From Coriaria nepalensis (lineage: Eukaryota; Streptophyta; Magnoliopsida; Cucurbitales; Coriariaceae): a stretch of DNA of 64,000 nt. Positions within the stretch are counted from its first letter, which is position 1, and the number at the start of each line of letters is the position of its first letter. Both the position numbers and the translations under genes were made by a program. The DNA lies in NCBI GenBank assembly GCA_027186245.1, contig CP114483.1, positions 5,156,001 through 5,220,000 of the forward strand, given 5' to 3'. Shown here piece by piece: positions 44,419-54,540 of the stretch. The notes beneath the pieces were generated by a model, which searched no databases, was not told where the DNA came from, and saw nothing but the letters and a program-made list of their open reading frames with translations.

Positions 44419-47400
44419 ATTTTTTTTTTTTTAAAGGTAAGTATATATTTCAAAAAAAAGGGGAACAATACAGGTGCACAGTGAGTAGGCTCATGGTAAA
44501 AAAGGAAAAACAAAAGTCGAGGCCTAAGAAAATGCCAAGACTATAGCCAACCTAAACACAAAAACAACAATCCCAAAAGGAAAAAAAACGGGGAGAACCC
44601 CATTGAACAAGAAAGGAGCCTACCCCAACGAAGATAAATGTAAAGAACCAAAAAAACACTCGACCCATAAGCATTCGGCAAGCCACATCAGGGTTAGAAG
44701 GCTTGAAATTTTTTTCACAAAAACCACAACACAAGCATCATGCTTCATCAACACCTTTAAAGGACATACCCCTCTTCTTCTTCTTCTTTTTACGAGAAAC
44801 ATTTGTGTAATTACCATCCTAACCCCCTTGCCTGGGAGAGTTCGGAGTAGAGTAAGAATCCATGGAATCAATTCTAGGTTCCCCTTCACTATCACTTCCA
44901 TTCACAACCCTTTTGCCCGTATTAAGGGTAGGTAACGGTTGAGAAGGATCACTATCATCAATACGGTCCACCAAAGGGCCATTGCTACAATCATCATCCA
45001 TTTTATCCATAACCATAACATTAAAGCTAACATCATTGGGTTGTTCCAAAGGAGAAGTTTCAATCATCTCATCATCCATTTGAACAACGTTAGGCATGGC
45101 AATTTCCTCCATGCCAGTAGAAGATTGTTTACTTTTATTATTAACAATTCTCCATTCTGAGTTGTTTGCAAGATTTTTTGTATGATAGGGAGCTAGAGCA
45201 GCAAGAATCTTAGCTATAGGAGTGGCTTTCTTTGGACATTTGGATGAAGTATGCCCAAAAGAACAATAATCCTTACAAACCGAGGGTTTCCACTTGTAAT
45301 CCACCTTAATCGTGATGGAACGCCCGAAAGAGTTGATAAGGTCAAAATCCTTCACGATATCATCATTAGCATCAATTTCCACACATATTCTAGCAAAATC
45401 CCAGTATGTTCTCAATTCAGTGTTCTTATCAACTTTCAAAGGGATACTGACAGCACTAGCAATGTAGCTTTAGCCTTCCTCGGTCCAAAACTCTATAAGT
45501 ATATTTTAGAAATTGATCCAAATTGGGACTTTAAAAAATTCCTCTCTATCAAGAACCATTCCGGGTCTCCAAGTTTTCAACACCATATATCTATTAAGAA
45601 TGAACCAAGGACCCTTTTCAAGGATAGTGTTAACATCTTAATCATTTGAAAATTGGAAAAAGAAGAACCCTTCCTTATTGGAATTCAATTTGATTAAACC
45701 GAATTGCCCCCATAACTGAATAGCAATGTTTTCAACCACCTTAAAAGGCAATTTGGCACCCACATTTTCCAAGAGGGTGGATTCCAGTTCTACAACACTA
45801 GGAGGAGGGAAAACTCCCACACGACCATTCACCAAAGCAGGTTGAATATAACGAAGGTTGAAAGAGGGTTCAAGTATAGCAATAGGCTTAACAATCTCAC
45901 CCCAAGATTTGGAAGGCTTAGGGGGAGTAGATGGGTTAGAAGAAGGTATCTTAGAGGGAATGGAGGTCAAGTTGTTGACTTTTGGTGGTTCCAAAGGATA
46001 TGTTGACTTTGACTCAGACTTTGACCGATCACCGGAGGAGGTGGTGGTCGACCGGTGCATGGTGGTGGGGTGGGAGGAAGTAGGTGGGTGGTGGCCGGAT
46101 TTTTGATGGCCAGTATTGGGGAAGGGGTTGGAGGGGGAAGGGGAGGGTGAAGAAATTTTTGGCCACACTGTTTTTTTATTTAAATTGCTACGGGGGTCTT
46201 TTAGAATTTTTGTAAGGACAGGGGTTACCTTATTTGTGGGTACATAGGTAAGAAAAGGGAAATCCTGGGAATCAAGGGGCGGTGAGGTGATATGTAAGGG
46301 CACGGGTTTATCTGATGTATTAAAGGGGGTTTCTAGAGACTTACCCGTGATTTTCTTGGGGGCCAAAATAGAAGCAGCCAAAACTTGTGTGGGCACAATT
46401 TGAAAACTTGAATCTTCGATCGCTTGCTGAGGAGACGACGTCGTTATCACCGTACGCGGAGTGCTTTGCAGGTCCGTACGAGGAGCTTTATTAGGTGCGC
46501 CAGCCTGGTTTCCAGCGACAACCCGCCGGTGATTGACCGGGTGAGAATTCTCGCCCGGTTGACCCGTTTTAGAATTTGAAAATTCTGAGTTGAGTCCAGC
46601 TCAGCCTGACGAGGTATACATTGATTGGCTACAGCTCTATCCGTTGGAGATCAGATACGACCCGAGGGATTGAACGGGTGAAGAAGAACCACCCATTTGC
46701 GATGCGGGTAAACCCACCGGATCCGAGAGTTGACTATCGTTGACCGCCCCAAATTTCACCATGTTTAACATCGGAGCTTCCACAGACTCCATCGAACTAG
46801 CAAGCTTGTCACTTTTAAGTTGCTTCAGGTCTAAAAGGGGGGAGTTTGAACGTAAAACTTTTTCTGGAAGGGAACCAAGCCAAATGTGGTCTGCAAGTTT
46901 TGAACCAGTAGAAGGGTTGGAGGAGTGGGATTCTTAAGGATTCCACGTAATGGTTTGGGCCTCACAAGAAGATTCTGCACGTCTGCACTAGCTGCATCTC
47001 TCACAATGGTCAAACACTCTGTATCCGGGGGAATAACGCCATTAAAGCGACCTTGAAGGTCTACGATGGCATGTTTTTGAGTAGCTCTCATAGTAGTGAG
47101 CTTTTCAAGTTTTTTCTTCATGGATAATATAGAGTAGTACGCATCTAGATCTAGGTCTATGATAAAAGGTTCGAGAATGTTGAAGTGGGCATCCATAGAT
47201 GGTGGGACATTGCACCTTCTTTCCAAAGCATAGAGAGGTCTCTCCAGTCCTTCAATCTCTTCAATGGTGCTATTCACTAGTTCAGCCATTTAATTAACAG
47301 AATGATCCACCGGAGTATCATCTAACGACGTAGCTTTACTAGGGGAGGCATGGGAAACCCTACCGGTCGTAAACATAGAACCACCATCAGAGGTGGCTTC

Positions 47401-47822
47401 AACCTTGGTCGAGGATCCGGTGAGCATGGAGGACTCCTCTAAAGTAGAAAACATTGCAAGAGAATGAGAGGGTGTTGGTGGGAAGGGGAACTGGTTCGGA
47501 GGAAAGGGAGCAGGGAAGAAAAAGGAGGAGAAGAGGGAGGTAGGGGAAGGGAGGGTTGTTGGAGAAAAAATGGAGTCGGCTGGCCGGACGGTGGCGGTGG
47601 ACGGCGAAGGCAGGCGGCATAGGCGAGTGTGGGCTTCTGGTTGACGGAGGAGTTGGGGGGCCGGAAGATAGAAAGAGTTGTTGGATACGTTGATGAAGGT
47701 GGGAGAAAGGGAAATTAAAAGGAGTGGCAATCTTGTAAATATTAGGAAGGGTTAAAAACTAGAGAGAAGGTAGAGCTACTCTCTCTAGGATTTTCCTCCT
47801 CATTTTTTTAGAAATTGTGTTT
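44419..47822 (-). mobile_element. LINE-E: ORF1-only LINE derivative in the MULE transposase
   Basis: Minus-strand LINE, 3.4 kb, with exact 15-bp target duplications and a poly(A) tail (plus-strand T-run 44421-44432) after GAAATATATACTTACCTTT. It has the 5' leader and ORF1, but only about 20 codons of ORF2 (LMKHDACVV, cf. VVKHDACVV in LINE-B) before the 3' UTR. The deletion junction differs from that of LINE-C. Confidence 0.92.
44819..47730 (-). pseudogene. LINE-E ORF1 (DUF4283 and knuckle), broken
   Basis: The least decayed ORF1 in the window. N-terminal part 47730-47290 is Pro/Ser-rich; 47289-46831 has TIEEIEGLERPLYALERRC, NVPPSMDAHFN, LSMKKKLEKLTTMRATQKHA (possible coiled coil) and RGILKNPTPPTLL; then a Pro/Ser-rich stretch and DUF4283 in 46450-45638 (SWGEIVKPIAI, PALVNGRVGVFPPPSVVELE, LLENVGAKLPFKVVENIAIQ). 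The C-terminal section 45439-44819 has VDYKWKPSVCKDYCSFGH-TSSKC, in which the second knuckle Cys appears displaced, followed by an acidic linker. Breaks lie near 47290, 46830, 45640 and 45440. It would bind element RNA. Confidence 0.82.
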
Positions 47823-47837
47823 GCTCATTTCAATGGT
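47823..47837. repeat. 15-bp target duplication of LINE-E, right copy
   Basis: Exact GCTCATTTCAATGGT partner of 44404-44418; transposase sequence resumes directly after it. Confidence 0.92.
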
Positions 47838-48579
47838 GATCGGTACGACATGATAACTAATAATATTGTAAAATCTCTTAAAGCTTCGTTGAAAGATGCA
47901 CGCGTGACTATCCAATTATAACTTTGTTCGATAGTATCATGAAGGCAATGACTACTTGGTTGTACAACCGATGGAGTGTAGCTAACGAGACAAGCATCAT
48001 TGACACTTGAGGTAGAGAAAATGTACAAAGAAGATATAATGAATCAGTAACATTGAAAGTTTATAGAGTGAACATAGATACATTTGAGGTGACCGGTATT
48101 TCAACTACTCCTTTGGTGAATTTAAGGGACAGGAGTTGCACATGTAGGGTGTTTCAATTGGATAAGTTGTCGTGTGCCCATGCTTTAGCAGTTTCGAGCT
48201 ACAGAAATATTGCACCACACACATAATATGTAGAATATTACATGACTTCAAATTGGAGGCGAGCTTATGCAGAATCCATTTATCCTATACCAAAGACCGA
48301 TGATTGCAAATTTTCAGAAACTCTCCGGTCGCTTGTGATTTTACCTCCCGTAATGCATAAACAAAGTGGAAGACCAAAGAAAAGACCTATACATTCAAGA
48401 GGGGAACAACCACGAAAGAGAAATAAGTGTAGCAAGTGTGGCGGTATTTGACATTACAAGAGCACATGTCGTAACCCAATTGCAACTCCACTTCCTCCCA
48501 ATTAAGGGTCATCCAAATTGATGTTATTATCTTGCAATTCATGTAATATATGATATATCTTCATGTGGGTTTCTATCGG

Positions 48580-48735
48580 CTTGATTCACTTTTGTATTCT
48601 CTGAATTTGATTCACTTTTGTATTCTATTAATTTGATTCACTTTTGTATTCTATGACTATGATTGACTTTTATATTCTATGACTTTGATTCACTTTTGTA
48701 TTGTATGACTTTGATTCATTTGGTTTTGTATGATT
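48580..48735 (+). repeat. 26-bp minisatellite (~6 units)
   Basis: TTTGATTCACTTTTGTATTCTATGAC-type units repeat at 26 bp about 75 bp after the transposase stop. Later units drift (TATGATTGACTTTTATATTC). Probably in the former transposase 3' UTR. Confidence 0.85.
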
Positions 48736-48794
48736 CATTTGTAACACCTCAATATTTCTATACTAGGCAAACAAGTTTAAAGGGGTTAACGCCC

Positions 48795-49765
48795 TTACTA
48801 TACCTTTAATGTTTAGGATTTAGGGTTCAAGATTTAAGGCTTAAAGTTTAGGGTTTAAAGTTTAAGGTTTAGGATTCAAGGTTTATGGTTTAGGATTTAA
48901 TATTTAAGGTTTAGGGTTTAAGGTTTAGGGTTTACGGTTTCATGTTTAGGGTTTAGGGTTCAAGGTTTAAGGTTTAAGGTTTATGATTTAGGATTTAGTG
49001 TTTAAGGTTTAGGGTTTAGGGTTTAGGGTTCAAGGTTTAGGGCTTAAGGTTTAGAGTTTAAGGTTTAGAGTTTAAAGGTTTAGGGTTTAAAGTTTAAGGT
49101 TTAGGGTTTAAGGTTTATTGTTTAGGGTTTAATGTTTAAGGTTTAGGGTTTAAGGTTTAAGGTGAGGGTTTAAGGTTTAAGGATTAAGGTTTAGGGTTTC
49201 AAGTTTATGGTTTAGGGTTTATGGTTTAGGATTTAATGTTTAAGGTTTAGGGTTTAAAGTTTAAGGGTTTAATATTTAAGGTTTAAGGTTTAGGGTTTAA
49301 GGTTTAGGGTTTAGGGTTTAATGTTTAGGGTTTCGTGTTCAAGGTTTAAGGCTTAAGGTTTAGGATTTAAAGTTTAAGGTTTAGGGTTTAGGGTTTAGGA
49401 TTTAGGGTTTAATGTTTAGGGTGTAAGGTTTAAGGTTTAAGATTTAAGGCTTAAGGTTTAAGGTTTAGGATTTAAAGTTTTAGGTTTAGGGCTTATAGTT
49501 TAGGGTTTAGGGTTTAATGTTTAAGGTTTAGGGTTTAAGGTTTAAGGGTTTAATGTTTAAGGTTTAAGGTTTAGGATTTAAGGTTTAGGGTTTAGGGTTT
49601 AATGTTAAGGGTTTAGGGCTCAAGATTTAAGACGTAAGGTTTAGGGTTTACTGTTTAAGGTTTAGGGTTGAAGGTTTAGGCTTTAGTGTTTAATGTTTAG
49701 GATTTATGGTCTAAGGCTTAAGGTTTAGGATTTAAAGTTTAAGGTTTATGGTTTAGGGTTTAAAA
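48795..49765 (+). repeat. Degenerate telomere-like repeat block (TTTAGGG)n
   Basis: About 970 bp made of 7-bp units, mainly TTTAGGG and TTTAAGG with variants such as TTTAGGA, TTTATGG and TTCAAGG, i.e. roughly 140 units of the plant telomere motif and its derivatives in one orientation. A few units are 6 or 8 bp. It lies inside the MULE between the convergent genes, far from any chromosome end signal, so it is an interstitial block. Confidence 0.93.
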
Positions 49766-49789
49766 TTTTTTGAGCCATCAGGCAATGCT

Positions 49790-50040
49790 ACATATATACA
49801 TCGACCAATCGGTTATACGAAATCGATGGCTCGATGGATGGACTAAGTACCCATCGAGCCATCGGTATTAGAGACCAGAGACTTTTAAATCACTGACCTC
49901 TAAAACCGATGGCTCGATAGGTGAACTTTGTACCCATCAAGCCTTCGGTTTTAGATGTCAGAGACTTTTAAGTCCCTAACCTCTAAAATCGATGACTTGA
50001 TGGGTGAAATGAGCACCCATCCAGTGAAATAAGGTTAAGG
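49790..50040. repeat. Tandem imperfect palindromes (CGATGGCTCGATGG family)
   Basis: Two to three tandem units of about 105 bp. Each carries an inverted repeat such as ACCGATGGCTCGATAGGTG...TACCCATCAAGCCTTCGGT, joined by a GTCAGAGACTTTTAAGTC linker. The same core is found at 52980-53290 on the other side of the Ulp1-like gene. Confidence 0.85.
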
Positions 50041-50189
50041 ACTTACAAGTCATACTTATAGATTTTCAAATTTATCAGACTTACATTATATATTTATAGA
50101 GTTTACAATATCATATTTATCAAACTTACATATATCAATATATCATTACAAAATCATCACAAATGTCACAAAATCAAAATTTCATATAT

Positions 50190-52890
50190 CAATATATTAA
50201 ATGTCTATGTATTTTTTATATATACATGCTATCTGATGCTGGAAAAGACTCATATGGTTGTCACAAATTAAGTTTACTTCTAAATTTGCATAGTGATACT
50301 CTAAATATTTAGACATATATACCCCACAATCCCCTTTTACTATTTCTTTGTTCTCATGCAATCCGGTAACCACCACGATCTTGAATGGTTGGAGGCTGCA
50401 GTCAGACCCACTGCTTCTTAATAAGTACAGGATTATCATGCTCATCGGAATTAATAATTGTAATATATTCTTCCTATAGTAATTGCTATTTCACAGGCTG
50501 CGCATGACCCTAATCACATGTTTAGGAATGTCCATGACCAAGGCCTCAATGTTCATCCTTGATGTTGTAAGGAATGTCAAACGGTCTATGTGCCTCCATG
50601 CAATTCTAGCGACTGGTGCCTCATCGTCGACGTACGACTTCATCGGAGAATCGTCTGAAAATGCATGAGTTTCCCGATCTTCCTCCTTCAAGTTGTTAAA
50701 TATCTCATTCTAATATATATGTAGGAACTGAGGGAATACTTGATCAAAGAAAGCGGCAGATTGGTCAAGCACGTCATTAAAATTCTGCTGTCTCGTCCGT
50801 AGCATAAACATGTACTCATCTACATGCTGCAATCATAAAGTAAAACAATAAAAACAATCAATTAGGCTAAGTTGCTTTTTAGAAATTTATTAATGTATAA
50901 ATAATAGTTTTCAGAAATAGTTTTGAATGCTTACAAAATTGTCTAGCCACGATGAGGGACGCAATATTGTGTGAATAAATTTCTTATCGTACTTTAGGAC
51001 TTTAAAACCTTTGATCGGGTCTCTGATAGAGAAAAATCAAGTTCTCATAAGCAAACAATGTAATAAATAAAATAAATCTTAAATCAAGTTAAAGTTTAAG
51101 AAAAAAAAAAACTTACTTCAAAGTGTCAGTCTTTAGCCATTTTTGCATAGATATCTCATTATCCTTATTTGGGGTAAGAAGCAGAGTCACCAATAATCCC
51201 TTCTTCTTTTTATATTTCCTCTTCTTCCTGATGTCTATAAAGGGAGAGGTGAAGGCCGGAGCACGCTTCTTCATCCTTTGACCCTGTCTGATCTCAATGA
51301 TAGGAGGGGTCACATACGACTCTGCCAACTTCTCTGTAACTTTCTCTTTTAGAGGCGCCGACATTTGATGGTCCATCTGAGATATGACAGATATTGGCGA
51401 GTATGAGAGAGAATTTGAGGAAACTGTCTCATCTCTGATATATATAAGCATCTTCTCCATCTCTCCTAGCCGGCTGTTCAATTTTCTGAACACTTATCCA
51501 TCTCTCCTATAATCCTCTTCTCTAAGCCACCAATAATATTCTCCAACCTTGATGTCATTTTCATTTTCAGCTCAACTACTTCTACTTCCCCTTCTTCTTC
51601 ATCTACTTCTTTTTCTTCTATTTTTTCTTCTATTTCTTCTTCTTCTTCTTTTACTTCTTCATCTACTACTTTTTCTACTATTTTTTCTACTTGTTCTACT
51701 TCTTCTTCCTCCAACACCCTAGTCTAGTGTTCCATAACTTCATCATCCTCATCCACAAAAGCTTGAAGAGTAGTCAAATACTCTTGACTTGATTCTTCCT
51801 TAGGTTGATTTAGGATTCCATGGATGACGAGCTGTATTAAATAAATATTAAAGTTAGTTTAATTTCAAGCAGTATGATGAACTAAAGTACTAGATGAATT
51901 AAAGATATGAAACATTACTTGTTTTTTCCTAGTCCACGACTCGACATTTGCATGACTGACAAGCAGATCCACTGATGACTAAATTAAAATCCAAGGCATT
52001 CGATTCTCATTACCCTGAACTCTAGCTTTCCTGTTAAGATGAGAAATGGTTTCGTAACCATATACCTATACAGTTATGAATTAGCTATTAGCAAACATAA
52101 ACCAAAATATGGTAAAAGTTCAATATAAACTCTAACCTGTAAAGCAAGTGGAAATCCGTATAAGTCATAGGTTTCTTCTTTCGGCTTCGTCCCCTCCGGT
52201 CGGTCCCTATGTGCAACTGCCTTCTTCTTGATATCCTTCTTAAGAGATTGAATTGTAAGCTCATAACTACATCTACCCCAAGGGTATTGCTCAAGCCGAC
52301 CTAAATTGTTGGCTATGGACAATATCAATGGTCGGATCTTGTTCCTCCACCCTTGTGCCAAAAGGACTGCCTCAATGAAGTAAACAAGTGTCATCTTCAC
52401 AATCTCACCGTTCTTGTTACTCTATGGCTCATCATCACTTCTAAATTTCTCTGCTAGCTGCGACACATTGACAAGCTTCTCACCAAGATACTTATTAACC
52501 AAGTGCTCATATTTTTCCATCCTCTTAATTATGTGGTCCGAAAGTTCTGCATGACATTTTAATCCCGTCACCAATGCAAACTCCCTCAGAAACTGCGTAG
52601 GCTTATTGTGGTGCATAAACTACAATTCATGCTTTTTCTTGCACTCCACTCGCCAAAGAATGAAAAAGTTCATAAGTTGGCCCTGGCCCGAGTTCTTAAG
52701 TTGACTACTCACATCTAGAAAATGTCCCAGACAAGTACACCTAAAAGACTCCAACTATACTGGGGTCAACTTCTTCCTTATATCGGCAATCACCACTTCT
52801 TGCTTTGATATCACAATAGTGTGGATCTTGAAACGAAGAGTTTGGTCAATTATAGGTTCTAGCTCACGATACATAGGAATTTGATCGACC
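50190..52890 (-). pseudogene. DUF1985 / Ulp1-like cysteine protease carried by the MULE
   Basis: From right to left: an N-terminal DUF1985-type region starting after an apparent splice acceptor at 52890 (PMYRELEPIIDQTLRFK, CTCLGHFLDVSSQLKNSG, FLREFALVTGLKC, FIEAVLLAQGWRNKI, LEQYPWGRCSYELTIQSLKK, YDLYGFPLALQ followed by GT); RMPWILI after the next acceptor; a long Glu/Lys-rich acidic coil (51717-51480, EEEEEIEEKIEEKE); a linker; then the protease end with FKIVVVTGLHENKEIVKGDC and GVYMSKYLEYHYANLE (about 50370-50270). GDCG contains the C48 catalytic Cys, but the preceding His/Asp segment (HW...DS) is not found. Premature stops lie at about 52750, 52625, 52415 and 50470. Ulp1 family members cleave SUMO-like proteins; MULE-borne copies have no proven role. 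Confidence 0.75.
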
Positions 52891-52979
52891 TGAAATGAAA
52901 AATAATTAAACAAAAATGAATAAATCAAAATTTAAAATAAAAATAATAATAAACTTCAGAATAAGACTATAATACTCGA

Positions 52980-53290
52980 TGAGAATATGAGCGGTAATCG
53001 AACCATCGAGCAGTTCATATAAACTGAGGTGATCGAGCAGTTCATATAAACTGAGGTGCTCGATGGTTTGATGGAATATGAATAAATCGAGCCATCGAGA
53101 TTGTACTACTCGATTACTCGATAGGAATATTAATGTCCATCGAGCAAGAAGTTCATATGCACTGCTCGATTGCCCGATGGCTCGATGGCCATTCATCGAG
53201 CAGTACATATGAACTTCTTGCTCAATGGCTTGATAGACATTAGTATTCCCATCGATCCATAGAGCAATACATTTTAAACTGCTCGATGGT
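52980..53290. repeat. Foldback cluster with 27-bp direct repeat
   Basis: A direct repeat GATCGAGCAGTTCATATAAACTGAGGTG-like occurs twice (53005-53060), then an inverted repeat: left arm 53123-53170 (GGAATATTAATGTCCATCGAGCAAGAAGTTC...) and right arm 53194-53252, almost fully complementary apart from a 7-8 base insertion and three or so mismatches, around a ~24-base loop. The core TCGATGGCTCGATGG is shared with 49790-50040. Confidence 0.85.
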
Positions 53291-53319
53291 CCGAGCCTTG
53301 TAAATGCTTCAAATTTCAA

Positions 53320-53748
53320 ATCAAAATGAATATAATAACTTCAAAAAAATATGAAATTAATTTTTCATTGTCATTCCGGTGCTACCTTCCATCCTTTTTT
53401 GGATTTCTTTTTCAGATTTTGTGAACCGCGAACCATTGCTTCATATTTTTTCGACTGCTAAGGGTTTAAGCTTTGTGAAACTAAGGGTTTGAGCTTCCGC
53501 GATTCCATTTTGTGATAGGAGAATTGTGAAAGTTAGATTTTCTGCATGTTCGTTTGTAAGGGTTTTTGTGATTTCATTTTTTTTTTCCTTTCTATTTTCG
53601 AACTGTAGGGATATTTTAGTAATTTTTTTATTCTTTTATTTTTTAAAAGTTTTTTTTAAAAAACCGAGGCCTTTATTTTAAAAAATTTTAGAATTGGCCT
53701 AAACCCTAAAATATACTTTCTAAATGGGTTATGAGCCTAAATTCTTTC
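53320..53748. other. Right terminal region of the MULE, no gene seen
   Basis: AT-rich with AATTTTTTTATTC and AAATATCCCTA-type strings that echo the left terminal region (42080-42170), consistent with subterminal sequence of a MULE. It may include the promoter and first exon of the Ulp1-like gene. Confidence 0.45.
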
Positions 53749-53757
53749 TAAAGATAA
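53749..53757. repeat. Probable 9-bp target duplication of the MULE, right
   Basis: TAAAGATAA, one mismatch to 42013-42021. Confidence 0.65.
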
Positions 53758-54540
53758 CTTTGATTTAAGTCTTATCACTGTCTTCTCGTTTAGACATACT
53801 TCTAAAAGTCTGCTTTAATGCACTCACAATTATTTGGAATATTATATTTGTATTTGGATTTTTTTTAGAGGGTTTACACTTTCTTAGTCAAGGATAATAG
53901 GTATAAGATTTCTCTTAAACGATTTTTTTTTTTGGAGGGCCTCCCTAAGTGATGGTTTGTATATTTTGAGCTCAAATGATAAAACTTGCTAAGACATTGA
54001 ACCTATCAATAAAGATATCTTTGATTCAAGTCTTATCATTGTCTTCTCATTTAGACATAGTTCTAAAAGACCACTTTAGTGCACTTACAATTATTCAGAA
54101 TATTATATGTATTCAAATTTGTTTAAGAGGGCTTACACTTTCAAGGACAATATGTTTAAGGTTTCTTTTAAAGGATTATCTTTTGGGAGTGGCTCCCTAA
54201 GTAATGGTTTTTATGTCATGAACTTGTATGATAGAAATAGCCTTAACATTTAACATGTTAATAAAGATAAGAGATTCAAGTCTTATCATTGTCTTCTCAT
54301 TCAGACATAGTTCTAAAAGACTGCTTTAATGGACTTACAATTATTTTGAATATTGTATCTGCATTCTGACTTTTTAAAGAGGGGTTTCAGTTTATTAATC
54401 AAGGAAAATATGTTTAAAGTTTCTTTTAATGGATTATCTTTTGGGAGTGGCTTCCTAAATAATGGTTTGTGCTCCATGAACTTGAATGATAGAACTTGCC
54501 TTCACATCAAACATTTTAATAAACAAAAGTTTGATATGAA
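53758..54540 (+). repeat. Tandem array of ~245-bp Copia-4 pre-integrase units
   Basis: Three consecutive units start with TTCAAGTCTTATCATTGTCTTCTC (about 53765, 54025, 54268), run through AGACATAGTTCTAAAAGACTGC, GGGTTTACACTTTCTTAATC, AGGATTATCTTTTGGGAGTGG and end GAACTTGAATGATA-AACTTGCC. A further unit is at 41760-42012 left of the MULE and a partial one at 34255-34385. Translated, the unit resembles a Copia pre-integrase segment, and only the last one connects onward to integrase. Confidence 0.85.

Larger units (their letters stand above)
42555..48505 (+). pseudogene. MULE (MuDR-type) transposase, split by LINE-E
   Basis: Low-complexity acidic N-terminus (NDINEIEDEDVEESDDEE near 42800) and a 13-residue repeat (43053-43275). 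It continues after a shift at about 43400 with the MuDR DNA-binding-type region (MFVVVCMDPNCKWRLRAMG, about 43500). The catalytic MULE domain is at 43950-44403: VICIDGTYLKSKYNGT, SENDASWTWFLG, ADLVFVSDQVKS, HLGQNIKARFK, with the two catalytic Asp present. LINE-E interrupts at 44404; homology resumes at 47838 (MTTWLYNRWSVANE). A SWIM zinc finger follows, with CTC...CAH (SCTCRVFQLDKLSCAHAL, about 48140-48190), then a basic region and a C-terminal knuckle CSKCGGI-HYKSTC with a TGA inside. Stop at 48503-48505. It normally binds the element ends and cuts them out. At least eight stops or shifts disable it. Confidence 0.88.
42022..53748 (+). mobile_element. MuDR-like element (MULE) with transposase and Ulp1-like gene
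   Basis: 11.7 kb in its present state (about 8.3 kb without LINE-E). It holds a MuDR-type transposase (plus) and, converging on it, a DUF1985/Ulp1-like gene (minus), the arrangement of the Kaonashi-type MULEs known in Arabidopsis and cucurbits. The termini are A/T-rich and show at most weak inverted similarity (ACTAATGGGCCCTTT at the left against the complement of AAATGGGTTAT at the right), which suits a low-TIR or non-TIR MULE. Inserted in Copia-4. Inactive: both genes are broken. Confidence 0.8.

Noticed and set aside
48795..49765. True chromosome end
   Set aside because: The repeats are degenerate, and MULE sequence lies on both sides; not a functional telomere.
49790..50040. miRNA precursor
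   Set aside because: The palindromes are tandem and short with no target or expression evidence; reported only as palindromic repeats.
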